A stretch of 64,000 nucleotides of DNA from Marivita hallyeonensis (lineage in GTDB: Bacteria; Pseudomonadota; Alphaproteobacteria; Rhodobacterales; Rhodobacteraceae): positions 662,304 through 726,303 of the forward strand of contig NZ_FQXC01000003.1 of the NCBI RefSeq assembly GCF_900129875.1, in the 5' to 3' direction. Both the position numbers and the translations under genes were made by a program. Below are positions 18,077 to 27,618 of this stretch, piece by piece (position 1 is the first letter of the stretch; every line of letters begins with the position of its first letter). Below the pieces are notes generated by a model. That model had not been told where the DNA came from, searched no databases, and was given only the letters and a program-made list of their open reading frames with translations.

Positions 18077-18420
18077 GCGCCGTCCTTGTCGAAATATGGC
18101 GTCACCTGCGCCACGATCACCGCATTCTCATCCAACGCTTTCTGCATGAGCTCGATCTCATCCTCCTCGATCTCATGCCCCTGCGCCCGCCGATCCTCAA
18201 GCGTGCCGTACCCGGTCACATCCAGCGGTGCCATATCCGCCTGTTTCAGGATCGCCACCGTCTCCCGCACCGCTTCGGCCTCGTCGACGCCCGAGGCGTA
18301 ACACATCAGAGCCGCGCCGGTGGCCTTGTCCGGTAGACCATCCCCCGACTTCCGTCCGACCTCCACGACAAGCGTGAACACGGAATGCGGTTTCTTCGGC
18401 TTTTTCGGTTTCTCGGTCAT
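18073..18420 (-). CDS. hypothetical protein, 115 aa
   Basis: Soluble, acidic protein with a Lys/Pro-rich N-terminus (EKPKKPKKPHSVFTLVVEVG) and a conserved-looking body (LPDKATGAALMCYASG, VDEAEAVRETVAILK, MAPLDVTGYGTLEDR). The ATG at 18420 is chosen; an in-frame ATG at 18456 is also possible, and neither has a clear ribosome site. It is divergent from the rhodanese gene. Its end overlaps the stop of the second Hint gene by four bases. No function is recognised. Confidence 0.65.
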   Translation of the reverse strand: MTEKPKKPKKPHSVFTLVVEVGRKSGDGLPDKATGAALMCYASGVDEAEAVRETVAILKQADMAPLDVTGYGTLEDRRAQGHEIEEDEIELMQKALDENAVIVAQVTPYFDKDGA

Positions 18421-18517
18421 GGCAGCACTCAATTTTGGATCATCGGCATCTGCCATGATTGACCCGGCGGGTCGAGAGGTGTTGTCTGACCGCGCCGAAC
18501 ATGAGGAGCACGCACCC

Positions 18518-18913
18518 ATGAAATCCGTCAAAGACATGGTCGCCGACGCCAACGCGGTTGTCGATCACGCGCCTGCCGCAGACCTGCTCGACCTCGCCGG
18601 TCAAGAAGACGTGACCTTCGTCGATCTCCGCGACCCACGCGAGCTGGAACGCGACGGCATGATCCCGGGCGCTTTTCACTGCCCACGGGGCATGCTCGAA
18701 TTCTGGATCGACCCGGAAAGCCCCTATGCCAAACCTCAGTTTCAAAGCGGCAACCGCTTCGTGTTCTACTGCGCGTCCGGCTGGCGGTCCGCGCTTTCTG
18801 CAAAGACAGCACAAGAGATGGGGCTGCAAAATGTCAGCCACATCTCAGACGGGTTCAGCGGTTGGAAAAACGCGGGCGGTCCGATTGCCGAAAAGCCCGC
18901 GAAAAAAGCCTAG
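18518..18913 (+). CDS. rhodanese-like domain protein
   Basis: Single-domain rhodanese of 131 residues. The active-site loop has its Cys in FYCASGWRSALS (about residue 87), and the typical entry motif VTFVDLRDPRELERDG is near residue 33. Such proteins move sulfane sulfur or act as persulfide carriers in the cytoplasm. The start is supported by a GAGGAG about 10 bases upstream; longer frames upstream overlap the divergent gene and were not used. It is followed by a convergent dapD with a 14-base gap. Confidence 0.88.
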   Translation: MKSVKDMVADANAVVDHAPAADLLDLAGQEDVTFVDLRDPRELERDGMIPGAFHCPRGMLEFWIDPESPYAKPQFQSGNRFVFYCASGWRSALSAKTAQEMGLQNVSHISDGFSGWKNAGGPIAEKPAKKA

Positions 18914-18927
18914 GGTAGGGTTTCAAC

Positions 18928-19755
18928 TCAATCGCGCAGCAATTCGTTGATCCCGGTCTTCGACCGCGTCTTCTCGTCCACCCGCTTGACGATCACCGCG
19001 CAGTAGAGGTTGACGTTGTTCTTCGACGGCATCGACCCGGCTACCACCACCGAATAGGGGGGCACCTCGCCATACATGACGTCGCCGGTTTCGCGGTCGA
19101 CGATCTTCGTCGACTGTCCGATGAACACGCCCATGCCCAGAACCGAACCTTCGCGCACGATGCACCCCTCGACCACTTCGGACCGCGCACCGATAAAGCA
19201 GTTGTCCTCGATGATGGTTGGACCCGCCTGCATCGGCTCGAGCACGCCGCCGATACCAACGCCGCCGGAAAGGTGGACGTTCTTGCCGATCTGGGCGCAC
19301 GACCCGACGGTTGCCCAGGTGTCGACCATCGTACCTTCATCGACATAAGCGCCTAGGTTCACGAAAGACGGCATCAGCACCACGCCCGGCGCGATATAGG
19401 CCGATTTGCGCACCACGCAGTTCGGCACGGCACGAAACCCTGCGGCGCGCCACTGGTTGTCGCCCCAGCCCTTGAACTTGCTGTCGACCTTGTCCCACCA
19501 GCCGCCACCTTGCGGCCCGTTATCGTGCTGCTCCATGTCCTTGATCCGGAAGCCCAGAAGCACAGCTTTCTTGGCCCACTGGTTCACATGCCAGCTGCCA
19601 TCGTCTTGCTTCTCGGCCACCCGCAGCTGACCGCTGTCGAGTGCATTCAGCGTGTCTTCGATCGCCTCCCGGGTCTCGCCCCCGGTCGACGGAGTGATCG
19701 TGTCGCGCGCATCCCAAGCGGCTTCGATGGCGGTTTCAAGCTGAGCGTTCGACAT
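18928..19755 (-). CDS. dapD: 2,3,4,5-tetrahydropyridine-2,6-dicarboxylate N-succinyltransferase
   Basis: Left-handed beta-helix acyltransferase of 275 residues that succinylates tetrahydrodipicolinate in lysine/DAP synthesis. Hexapeptide repeats run from about residue 110 to 235 ([52 protein letters not shown]). The start [15 protein letters not shown] is typical for DapD and has AGGA upstream. Longer frames that start about 70 codons earlier have no family similarity. It feeds the substrate later used by DapE, encoded nearby on the same strand. Confidence 0.97.
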   Translation of the reverse strand: MSNAQLETAIEAAWDARDTITPSTGGETREAIEDTLNALDSGQLRVAEKQDDGSWHVNQWAKKAVLLGFRIKDMEQHDNGPQGGGWWDKVDSKFKGWGDNQWRAAGFRAVPNCVVRKSAYIAPGVVLMPSFVNLGAYVDEGTMVDTWATVGSCAQIGKNVHLSGGVGIGGVLEPMQAGPTIIEDNCFIGARSEVVEGCIVREGSVLGMGVFIGQSTKIVDRETGDVMYGEVPPYSVVVAGSMPSKNNVNLYCAVIVKRVDEKTRSKTGINELLRD

Positions 19756-20012
19756 GCGGCAATCCTGTTCCGAGGGTCCAAGTTGACGCGGCGTATAATT
19801 CGCGCGGGTCCCGGGCGCAATGCAGGACCTCACCGGAGGCGGTCGCAGAGACATCCGTGACAGCGGGCAGGCAAAGGTGCACGGAACCGGTGTATGAGCC
19901 CGGAACAACCGTGTCCGAGAACTGATGCTTCGGCGCATTTGTACCCGTCGGATCAAGATGCAGGGTCATGTCAGCCATGCGTGCATTCTGGCGAAGATGG
20001 GTCAGCTCCGGC

Positions 20013-20924
20013 TCAAAGCGGATCCGGCGCAATATTGCCCCCGCAGACCAACACCGCGACCCGCTCACCCGGCGCGGGCACATACGCCCCCGACATCAGA
20101 GCCGCCAAAGCCGCCGCGCCCGCCGGTTCCACCAGCTGGCGATGCGCTTGCCACAGCGCCGTCTGCGCCTCTGCAATCGCGCCATCCGTGACCCGCACAA
20201 CCTCGATGCCGATCTCTGTCGCCAACTCGAAGCAGATCCCGCCGATCCGTCGCGCCCCCAACGCGTTGGCCGCGATGCCCGAGACAGGCACGTCGATAGG
20301 CTCACCCGCCTCCAAAGCGGCGTGCAATGCGCAGGCCGTCATCGGCTCCACCGCAACCACCTTGCGGCGACGCTTTAGCCACCCCAACGCCCCCGCGATC
20401 AGACCGCCGCCACCAACCGCGATCAGCACCGTATCCGCTTCCAATCCTTGCGCTTCCCATTCGCGCACCATCGTGCCCTGTCCGGCCACCGTCAGCGGCG
20501 CGTCATAGGCATGGATCTGCATCGCGCCGCTCTCTGCCGCCTCTCGCTCCGCCAGCTCAAGCGCGTTGGCATATTCCCCCGGCACCACCGTCAATGCGGC
20601 CCCGGTCCGCTCGATCAGCGCAATCTTCGCAGGACCCGCGATCTCGGGCACGAAGATCTTGGTACGATGCCCCAGATGCCGCGCCGCAAAGGCCACCGCC
20701 GCACCGTGATTGCCCCCCGACGCCGCAACAACACCGGCTTCGGGCACATCCGACGCCAGAAGCGTGTTGAACGCACCGCGCGCCTTAAAGCTTCCGGTGT
20801 GCTGCACCTGTTCGAGCTTCATCTCGATCCGTCGGCCAAACGCATCCGTGGTCATGACGGGCGTTTGCACCACATGATCCCGAACACGCGCCGCTGCGGC
20901 TTCAATCTCGGCTTGCCAATCCAT
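20013..20924 (-). CDS. threonine/serine dehydratase-like PLP enzyme
   Basis: PLP fold-type II enzyme of 303 residues, similar to catabolic threonine ammonia-lyase/serine racemase. The Schiff-base Lys lies in HTGSFKARGAFN (about residue 51), followed by ASGGNHGAAVAF and the Gly-rich phosphate loop VGGGGLIAG (about 168). No C-terminal ACT domain is present, so it is not the biosynthetic, isoleucine-regulated form. The ATG at 20924 has GAGGGGATG-type ribosome site just upstream. Substrate could be threonine, serine or a hydroxy-aspartate. Confidence 0.87.
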   Translation of the reverse strand: MDWQAEIEAAAARVRDHVVQTPVMTTDAFGRRIEMKLEQVQHTGSFKARGAFNTLLASDVPEAGVVAASGGNHGAAVAFAARHLGHRTKIFVPEIAGPAKIALIERTGAALTVVPGEYANALELAEREAAESGAMQIHAYDAPLTVAGQGTMVREWEAQGLEADTVLIAVGGGGLIAGALGWLKRRRKVVAVEPMTACALHAALEAGEPIDVPVSGIAANALGARRIGGICFELATEIGIEVVRVTDGAIAEAQTALWQAHRQLVEPAGAAALAALMSGAYVPAPGERVAVLVCGGNIAPDPL

Positions 20925-20995
20925 GTCATCCCCTCTTTGGTGCCCGAACACCGACGCTACCGCCCCGCGCAGATGCGAACAAGGAACCGAATTCG

Positions 20996-21838
20996 ATGCA
21001 AGACCACCGCGCTAGCCCCTTCCGTGACGCCAAACTCGACCGCAGCACCGCCAGCCACGTGCCGCAGACGCCGCAAACGCAGTCGCCCGCTTATCGGCTG
21101 GCCTTTGCAGACGACGAGTTCATGCTCCGCGATGAGCTGCGCCCCGTGCGTTTGCAGCTTGAACTTCTCAAACCACAACTCCTGCTCGATGAACACCAGA
21201 TCGAAAGCACCATCGTTCTCTTCGGCGGCGCCCGCATCCCGCGCCCGGCCGACAAGGACACCGCCCGTACCAAAACGCTTGCCGAACTGTCCCATTTCTA
21301 CGACGAGGCACGCGCCTTTGCCCGGCTCATGACCCGCAAATCCCTTGCGTCCCAAGGCCGCGAATTCGTCGTCGCCACCGGCGGCGGCCCCGGCGTGATG
21401 GAGGCGGGCAACCGCGGTGCAGCGGACGAGGGCGGCAAATCCATCGGTCTCAATATCGTTTTGCCCCACGAACAGGCGCCGAACGAATACGTGACACCGG
21501 ACCTCTGCTTCAACTTCCATTACTTCGCGATCCGCAAGATGCACTTCCTGATGCGCGCCCGCGCCATCTGCGTCTTCCCCGGCGGCTTCGGCACGCTTGA
21601 CGAGATGTTTGAATCCCTCACCCTCATCCAGACCGGGCGTATGGAGCGTGTGCCGTTTCTGCTGTTTGGCAAATCGTTCTGGGACAAGATCATCAACTGG
21701 GAGGCGCTGAAGGACGCGGGCACCATCAGCCCCGAGGATCTCGACCTCTTTCGATTTGTCGAAAACGCGGAAGACGCGGCGCAGATCATCGAAAACTGGG
21801 ATCCCGCACCGCCGCGCACCGACATTCCCGGGCGCTGA
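20996..21838 (+). CDS. LOG family protein (lysine decarboxylase-like Rossmann fold)
   Basis: Cytoplasmic protein of 280 residues with the LOG signature: TGGGPGVMEAGNRGA near residue 122 and FPGGFGTLDEMFE near residue 196. These motifs mark nucleoside-monophosphate phosphoribohydrolases related to cytokinin-activating LOG and to PpnN-type enzymes, so the old name lysine decarboxylase is misleading. The N-terminal 80 residues are an extension seen in the longer bacterial subgroup. AAGGA lies upstream of the ATG. It stands alone between the dehydratase and mutL. Confidence 0.87.
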   Translation: MQDHRASPFRDAKLDRSTASHVPQTPQTQSPAYRLAFADDEFMLRDELRPVRLQLELLKPQLLLDEHQIESTIVLFGGARIPRPADKDTARTKTLAELSHFYDEARAFARLMTRKSLASQGREFVVATGGGPGVMEAGNRGAADEGGKSIGLNIVLPHEQAPNEYVTPDLCFNFHYFAIRKMHFLMRARAICVFPGGFGTLDEMFESLTLIQTGRMERVPFLLFGKSFWDKIINWEALKDAGTISPEDLDLFRFVENAEDAAQIIENWDPAPPRTDIPGR

Positions 21839-21902
21839 TCCAGCCCGTCACGTCGGGAAAAGCCCGTAGAAGAATCGCAGCACGCATGCTAGATGTGGTG
21901 CG

Positions 21903-23738
21903 ATGAACAGCCTCGCCCCCAATATCCGCGCCTCAATTCAACCGCTTGAGGAAAGCGCCATCAACCGCATCGCGGCGGGAGAGGTGGTTGAACGCCCGGC
22001 GTCGGCGGTGAAGGAGCTGGTCGAGAACGCCATCGACGCGGGTGCCACCCGCATCGAGATCGCGGTCGCCGATGGTGGTAAGACCGTCATCCGCATCACC
22101 GACGATGGCTGCGGTATCCCGTCCGAGGAACTGCCACTCGCAGTTGCGCGCCACGCGACCTCCAAGATCGACGGATCGGACCTTCTCAACATCCACAGCT
22201 TCGGGTTTCGCGGCGAGGCACTGGCCTCGCTTGGCGCAGTTGGACGATTGACCCTGACGAGCCGTACGGATCGGACGGACGCTGCGGAATTGAGCGTCAC
22301 CGGCGGCAAGACCGGATCGGTGAAACCCGCCGCCCTGTCCAAAGGCACCGTCGTCACGCTGCGCGACCTTTTCTTCGCCACCCCGGCGCGGCTGAAGTTC
22401 CTGCGCTCGGACCGCGCTGAAATGCAGGCGATCTCTGACGTCGTCAAACGCCTTGCGATGGCTGAGCCGTCGATCAGCTTAACCCTGCGCGACGTGTCTG
22501 GTGGTGGCGAAGGTCGTGTGACCTTCCGTGCCGATGCGGTGACGGGTGATCTGTTCGACGCCTTGCGCGGCAGACTTGGGCAGGTCATGGGCCGCGAGTT
22601 TATCGACAACGCTGTCCCCATCGATGCCGACCGCGAAGGCATTCATCTCACCGGGCTCGCCGGTTTGCCGACCTACTCGCGTGGCGCGGCGGTGGCCCAG
22701 TATCTGTTCGTCAACGGTCGACCCGTTCGGGACAAGCTGCTGATCGGCGCACTCCGCGGGGCGTATGCTGACTTTCTCAGCCGCGACCGGCATCCCGCCG
22801 TTGCGCTCTTCATCGATTGCGATCCGCACAAGGTCGACGTCAACGTCCACCCCGCGAAATCCGAAGTGCGCTTCCGCGAACCGGGCCTCGTGCGCGGGCT
22901 GATCGTCTCGGCCCTGCGCCATGCGCTGGCCGAAGCGGGGCATCGGTCCTCCTCGACCATCGCAGGTGCCACGCTCGGCGCGATGCGCCCGGAACAGCCG
23001 CACACCCCGCGCATCTACCAGATGGACCGCCCGAGTTTCGCGGCGAAACAGACGGCCTACCAGGCGCAAGCCCCGGGCTTTGCCGAGATGCAGGAGAGCT
23101 TCTCGGGCCGCGTCGTCGAGGAGGTCTCGCCCGAGAGTGATGAGACGCCCATTGAATCGCTTCCGCTCGGAGCCGCACGCGGACAGGTGCACGAGAATTA
23201 TATCATCGCCCAGACCGAAGACGGCATCGTCATCGTTGATCAGCACGCGGCACATGAACGGCTGGTCTACGAAAAGCTGAAAACCCAAATGGCGCAAAAC
23301 GGCGTTGCAGCACAGGCGCTTCTGATCCCCGACGTGGTGGACCTGAGCGAGAGCGACTCCTCGCGCGTGCTGGCCATAGCGGGTGATCTTTCGCGCATGG
23401 GCCTCACCGTGGAACCGTTCGGCAATGGCGCGGTGGTGGTTCGGGAAACCCCGGCCATCCTCGGCGAAGTCAACGCCGAAGCGCTTCTGCGCGACATCCT
23501 CGATGAACTCGACGATCAGGGAGAAACCAGCGCAGTGCAGGACCGGATCGAGGCGATCCTCAGCCGCGTGGCTTGCCACGGCTCCATTCGGTCGGGTCGC
23601 CAGATGCGCGCGGAAGAGATGAACGCCCTTCTGCGCGAGATGGAATCGACACCCTATTCCGGCCAGTGCAACCACGGCCGCCCCACCTATGTCGAACTGA
23701 AACTCAGCGACATCGAAAAGCTGTTCGGGCGCACATGA
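21903..23738 (+). CDS. mutL: DNA mismatch repair protein MutL
   Basis: Mismatch-repair protein of 611 residues. The N-terminal GHKL ATPase has its motifs in order (NRIAAGEVVERPASAVKEL, DDGCGI, GFRGEALASLG). The C-terminal dimerisation domain carries the endonuclease motif DQHAAHERLVYE (Asp-Gln-His-Ala-X2-Glu-X4-Glu, about residue 440) and the late ACHGSIRSG and CNHGRPT motifs. MutL here should therefore nick DNA itself, as in organisms without MutH. The stop overlaps the rmuC ATG by four bases. Confidence 0.97.
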   Translation: MNSLAPNIRASIQPLEESAINRIAAGEVVERPASAVKELVENAIDAGATRIEIAVADGGKTVIRITDDGCGIPSEELPLAVARHATSKIDGSDLLNIHSFGFRGEALASLGAVGRLTLTSRTDRTDAAELSVTGGKTGSVKPAALSKGTVVTLRDLFFATPARLKFLRSDRAEMQAISDVVKRLAMAEPSISLTLRDVSGGGEGRVTFRADAVTGDLFDALRGRLGQVMGREFIDNAVPIDADREGIHLTGLAGLPTYSRGAAVAQYLFVNGRPVRDKLLIGALRGAYADFLSRDRHPAVALFIDCDPHKVDVNVHPAKSEVRFREPGLVRGLIVSALRHALAEAGHRSSSTIAGATLGAMRPEQPHTPRIYQMDRPSFAAKQTAYQAQAPGFAEMQESFSGRVVEEVSPESDETPIESLPLGAARGQVHENYIIAQTEDGIVIVDQHAAHERLVYEKLKTQMAQNGVAAQALLIPDVVDLSESDSSRVLAIAGDLSRMGLTVEPFGNGAVVVRETPAILGEVNAEALLRDILDELDDQGETSAVQDRIEAILSRVACHGSIRSGRQMRAEEMNALLREMESTPYSGQCNHGRPTYVELKLSDIEKLFGRT

Positions 23739-24901
23739 TCCAGATCGGTGACCTCACTCTCGATCTGAACGACCCCGTGGTGCTTCTCGCCCTCGGGCTG
23801 GGCACCTTGGTGTTTCTCTTGCTGGTCATGTCGCTCCTCTCGGCGCGGCGCGCGGCGAAACTTAGCGAACCGCTGGTCTACCAGCTCGCGCAGGTCGGTC
23901 AGCGTGTGCAATCCCTGAGCGACGGGCAGGAACGTCTGTCCGGCGGTCTTTCGCATGTCAGCGAAGCGACCGCGCAAAGCCAGACCGCGATGCTGCAACT
24001 GATGGAGCGGCGGCTGGCGCAGGTGCAGGAGCAGATGAACGAGAACCTGCACGGTTCGGCCCGCCGCACGGCGCAGTCCCTGGGTGAATTGCAGCAACGG
24101 CTGCAAAGCATCGACAAGGCACAGGAGAATATTACCAAGCTGTCGGGCGACGTGTTGTCCCTGCAGGACATCCTGTCCAACAAGCAAACGCGCGGGGCGT
24201 TCGGGGAAATCCAGCTGACCGATATCGTGACCAAAGCGCTGCCGTCGGACAGCTTTACGCTGCAAGCGACCCTGTCGAACGGCAAGCGTGCGGATTGCCT
24301 GATCCATCTGCCGAACCCGCCGGGTCCCATCGCCATCGACAGCAAGTTCCCGCTGGAAGCCTACGAACAGCTGCGCAAAGGTGACTCGCAAGACCAATTA
24401 AACCGCGCTGCGCAGCAGCTTCGGCTTTCGCTGCGGAAGCACATCAAGGACATTTCCGAGAAATACATCATCGAGGGCGAGACGGCCGATGGCGCGCTCC
24501 TGTTCCTGCCGTCCGAGGCGGTTTACGCGGAACTGCACGCCAACTTCCCCGAAGTCGTGCGCGAAGGCTTCAACGCCCGGGTCTGGATCGTCTCGCCGAC
24601 CACCTGCATGGCGACGCTCAACACGATGCGGGCGATCCTCAAGGATGCGCGGATGCGCGAACAGGCGGGCGCGATCCGCAAGGAATTGCACCTGCTCTAT
24701 GCGGATGTAGACAGGTTGGGGAGCCGCGTCGAAAACCTCGACCGGCATTTCGGGCAGGCGGCAAAGGATATCGCCGATATCAAGATCAGCGCCGACAAGG
24801 CGGGTCGCCGGGCGCGGCGGCTCGACAATTTCGATTTCGAGGAATTGGCCAAAGATGAGCCAAGCCCCGTTCCCGAATTGGCCAAAACGGCCGGCGAATA
24901 G
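23735..24901 (+). CDS. rmuC: DNA recombination protein RmuC
   Basis: Protein of 388 residues: an N-terminal membrane segment (VLLALGLGTLVFLLLVMSLL), a long coiled coil (about 40-160), then the RmuC nuclease-like domain (GAFGEIQLTDIV, IAIDSKFPLEAYEQLRKG, FLPSEAVYAEL). RmuC limits DNA inversions and is implicated in phage/DNA processing, though the biochemical activity is not settled. The start overlaps the mutL stop, so the two are co-translated, which suits shared use in DNA maintenance. Confidence 0.93.
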   Translation: MIQIGDLTLDLNDPVVLLALGLGTLVFLLLVMSLLSARRAAKLSEPLVYQLAQVGQRVQSLSDGQERLSGGLSHVSEATAQSQTAMLQLMERRLAQVQEQMNENLHGSARRTAQSLGELQQRLQSIDKAQENITKLSGDVLSLQDILSNKQTRGAFGEIQLTDIVTKALPSDSFTLQATLSNGKRADCLIHLPNPPGPIAIDSKFPLEAYEQLRKGDSQDQLNRAAQQLRLSLRKHIKDISEKYIIEGETADGALLFLPSEAVYAELHANFPEVVREGFNARVWIVSPTTCMATLNTMRAILKDARMREQAGAIRKELHLLYADVDRLGSRVENLDRHFGQAAKDIADIKISADKAGRRARRLDNFDFEELAKDEPSPVPELAKTAGE

Positions 24902-24915
24902 GTCAGCGAGTGCAC

Positions 24916-24943
24916 CCCAATGTTTCGCGCGCGAAACATTGGG
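24916..24943. repeat. 28-bp perfect palindrome after rmuC
   Basis: CCCAATGTTTCG and its exact complement meet around a CGCG centre, 14 bases after the rmuC stop. It can fold as a strong hairpin but has no T-run. It shares the TTTCG...CGAAA core with the hairpins at 32801 and 53945. Confidence 0.7.
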
Positions 24944-25088
24944 TCCGGTCCGGACCCTTTAACCATTCATCAACAGAATTCCACGAACGCTCTACCGATC
25001 CGGCGAAACTTCGCGATCGCTTGATGTGGCGCAAAGCATGATCCCACCAACTTGCTAATCTTCTGATTTGGTGTGCTGGAGGCGGATG

Positions 25089-26201
25089 ATGTTACGATTT
25101 CTTTCTATCTTGGTTGCCGGGGTGCTCGCCTTCCCGGTTTTGGCAGACGACGAGTCGGCCTCTCTTCGAATGGGCGACGATACATTTATCGGCGGGCGGT
25201 CCGTGGTGCACAGCGCCAACGATACCGATGACTTGTTCATGGCGGGGGAAACCGTGTCTGGGTCGGCGGATATCACCGGCTCGGCCCATCTTGCCGGACG
25301 CGCGGTGTCCTATGACGGGGCGGTCGGTGGCGACGTTTATGCCGCTGGTGAAGAGATCGAGATCACCGGCGACGTCTCGGGGGACGTGACCGTGATCGGG
25401 CGTGCCTTGACCGTGGGCTCGGTCGGTGGTGATCTGCGGATTGCCGGATCGGAGCTGCATCTGACCGGCGATGTCGGCGGATATGCCATGATCGCTGGGG
25501 AAGATGTGCGCATCGACGGCCGCATTGCCGGTGATCTGCGACTTGCGGCGGACGATGTGGACTGGGGCAGCGCGGCCACGATCGGGGGGCGACTGATCCT
25601 TTACGAAGAGGACCCGGGCGAGCTTGAGGTGCCCGGCGACCTCGTACCAAGCGACCGGATTGAACGACTCGAAATCGAGGAATGGGAAGGCCCCCAACCG
25701 CCAAGCCTGCGCCGGGCGGTGGCGAGCTTTGTCCTTGGTGTGATCGTCGTCGCCGGTCTGGCCGCGCTCATCGCGGCGCTCGTGCCGGATCGCCTTGCTG
25801 ACATGCGGCGGTTGATCCTGGATCGGCCGTTCCACACGCTGTGGCTCGGGTTCCTGACACAGTCGGCGGTGATCGGCGCGGGCGTTGTGTTTGCGTTGAC
25901 GATCGTTGGGCTGCTCTTCACCCCTGCGATGCTTTTGTTGGCGGTGGTCGGCGGGTTCTGCGGCTATGTCGTTGCCGCCTATGCCTTTGGCGTCGGCCTT
26001 CTGACCGCCTTTGGCAAACCGGAACCCGAGGTCATTGGTGACCGCGCTTTGGCGGCAGGTGTCGGTGCGTTGTCGGCCGGGATCATCGGGCTGGTGCCGT
26101 TCTTTGGCTGGCTCTTTGTTCTGGCGCTGGTGCTGGCCGGAATCGGCGCGATCACACTGCGGGTCATTCGACCGGTCTTCTTCGCGGATATGGCCGAGTG
26201 A
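25089..26201 (+). CDS. bactofilin-like repeat protein with C-terminal membrane domain
   Basis: Protein of 370 residues: signal peptide (LRFLSILVAGVLAFPVLA), then a beta-helix-like repeat region (about 30-165) with bactofilin-type steps (VGGDVYAAGEEIEITGDVSG, GDVTVIGRALTVG, GGDLRIAGSELHLTG), then a membrane domain with about four hydrophobic helices (from about 215). The pair of ATGs at 25086/25089 is preceded by GGAGG; 25089 has the better spacing. The polymerising repeat suggests an envelope scaffold facing the periplasm, but no function is established for this architecture. Confidence 0.8.
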   Translation: MLRFLSILVAGVLAFPVLADDESASLRMGDDTFIGGRSVVHSANDTDDLFMAGETVSGSADITGSAHLAGRAVSYDGAVGGDVYAAGEEIEITGDVSGDVTVIGRALTVGSVGGDLRIAGSELHLTGDVGGYAMIAGEDVRIDGRIAGDLRLAADDVDWGSAATIGGRLILYEEDPGELEVPGDLVPSDRIERLEIEEWEGPQPPSLRRAVASFVLGVIVVAGLAALIAALVPDRLADMRRLILDRPFHTLWLGFLTQSAVIGAGVVFALTIVGLLFTPAMLLLAVVGGFCGYVVAAYAFGVGLLTAFGKPEPEVIGDRALAAGVGALSAGIIGLVPFFGWLFVLALVLAGIGAITLRVIRPVFFADMAE

Positions 26202-26283
26202 GCGCGCGGTGACATTGCGCGCGTGACCTCCCCCTCTGGGAAAAGGCATGGTATGACCACGCCAGAGGGGGCAGGATTACGCG

Positions 26284-26742
26284 ATGAACGACTCGATACA
26301 GACCACCGCCGAAGCGGCCGAGAACGAGGTTCTTCCCCGTCAGGTGGAGGCCCACGCCAAAGGCTGCGGCGAGAACGGTGAGAGACAGTTACCCGAGTCG
26401 GTAACGCGGCGCCCGATCAAGCAGAAGAGCGCCGCGGAATGGGCTTATGAGCGGCTGATCCTTTACATCCAGAACTTCGAGGAACAGCTCGACAACGAAC
26501 ATGAGGTGGCGATGGGGTTTGCCGGGAACGAAACCGGCGTACTTCGAATCGAGGGTTTGGGTTTTTTCGACCCCGATATCGTCACCTTCTACGGCACTGA
26601 CGAAATGGGCGGACGCATGCAGCTGATTCAGCATGTGTCGCAGCTCAATGTCGCGTTGCGCGCCTTGCCGGTGCCGCGCGAGGACGTGGAACCGCGTCGG
26701 ATCGGGTTCGAGCTTGCGGCGGAACTGGAACAGGCCGACTAG
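26284..26742 (+). CDS. DUF6173-like protein, 152 aa
   Basis: Soluble protein with a disordered N-terminus (about 1-45) and a conserved body (AEWAYERLILYIQNFEEQLD, HEVAMGFAG, VLRIEGLGFFDPDIVTFYG) that matches, from memory, the DUF6173 family of Rhodobacteraceae. The ATG follows a GGGGGCAGGA stretch. Function is unknown. It stands between the bactofilin-like gene and the oxidase subunit IV gene. Confidence 0.75.
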   Translation: MNDSIQTTAEAAENEVLPRQVEAHAKGCGENGERQLPESVTRRPIKQKSAAEWAYERLILYIQNFEEQLDNEHEVAMGFAGNETGVLRIEGLGFFDPDIVTFYGTDEMGGRMQLIQHVSQLNVALRALPVPREDVEPRRIGFELAAELEQAD

Positions 26743-26829
26743 ACCGCGACACACTGCGCGCTTGGCATTGCTGACAGCGTCAGGCAAATCGGATAGCGAT
26801 TGAGCAAACATCACCAAGGGATGTCACAC

Positions 26830-26964
26830 ATGGCTGAACACAAGCACGGCACGATGGATATCAAGGCGCAGGAAAAGACCTTTGAAGGCTTCGTGCGCTG
26901 GAGCGTTCGCGTTGTTGTCTTTTCCATCGCGGTTCTGATCTTCCTCGCGATCTTCAACTCCTGA
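26830..26964 (+). CDS. aa3-type cytochrome c oxidase subunit IV
   Basis: A 44-residue protein (MAEHKHGTMDIKAQEKTFEG at the N-terminus, then one transmembrane helix VVVFSIAVLIFLAIF). This is the pattern of the bacterial aa3-type oxidase subunit IV family found in Paracoccus and Rhodobacter, a small accessory subunit of the respiratory oxidase in the inner membrane. The ATG at 26830 is 9 bases after AAGGG; an in-frame ATG at 26821 sits directly on that site and is less likely. The oxidase core genes are not in this window. Confidence 0.88.
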   Translation: MAEHKHGTMDIKAQEKTFEGFVRWSVRVVVFSIAVLIFLAIFNS

Positions 26965-26981
26965 TCTGGGGCATTGCGCAA

Positions 26982-27614
26982 ATGATGGTTCGGGTCCGTC
27001 GGCACATCCTCGCCGCTTGCGCCATGCTGGCGCTGGTGGGCTGCGCCGCTGCGACGGACACCCGTCCCGACGCGTCGCTTGAGGTGATCAGCAGCGCATC
27101 GTACCGCCACGACGGGCCGTCCACGCTAACGCTGTACACGATGATTAACAACCGCTCGGGCGCGGGGGCGCATACGAGCCTGATGATCAACGGGTCGCAG
27201 CGCGTGATCTTTGATCCCGCCGGCACGGTTCGACTGAGTGAAGTGCCAGAGAGAGGCGATGTCCTGTACGGCATCACGCCTGCCGTGGCCGATTTCTATG
27301 AACGCGCCCATGCGCGCGAGACCTTCCACGTCGTGATCCAGGAAGTGCAGGTGCCGCCCGCGGTCGCCGAACAGGCGCTTCAACTGGCGATGTCGAACGG
27401 CCCGGTGGCGTCGGCGCAATGTGCTGTCAGCACGGCCGCCATTCTGCGCCAATTGCCGGGTTTCCGCAGCGTCGGCTCCACCTGGTTCCCCAGACGTCTG
27501 ATGGAGGATTTTGCGCAAGTCCCCGGGGTTCAGACGCGCAAGCTGTTCGAGAATGACGACGACGACAAGGCCGTCGCCATTGCGCAATTCCGGCGTCAGG
27601 CGAACCCGCAATAA
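26982..27614 (+). CDS. hypothetical lipoprotein, 210 aa
   Basis: Probable lipoprotein with the lipobox LALVGCAA (Cys about residue 22). The body has a beta-rich pattern (STLTLYTMINNRSGAGAHTS, LMINGSQRVIFDPAGTVRL) and an Arg/Asp-rich C-terminus. The gene begins 17 bases after the oxidase subunit IV stop. I recognise the type as a conserved hypothetical of Rhodobacteraceae but no function. Confidence 0.75.
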   Translation: MMVRVRRHILAACAMLALVGCAAATDTRPDASLEVISSASYRHDGPSTLTLYTMINNRSGAGAHTSLMINGSQRVIFDPAGTVRLSEVPERGDVLYGITPAVADFYERAHARETFHVVIQEVQVPPAVAEQALQLAMSNGPVASAQCAVSTAAILRQLPGFRSVGSTWFPRRLMEDFAQVPGVQTRKLFENDDDDKAVAIAQFRRQANPQ

Positions 27615-27618
27615 GCCT

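Noticed and set aside
19736..19978. Possible 80-codon gene upstream of dapD on the minus strand
   Set aside because: No ribosome site, no family similarity, and it overlaps the dapD start; the 257-base gap 19756-20012 is better read as the dapD upstream region.
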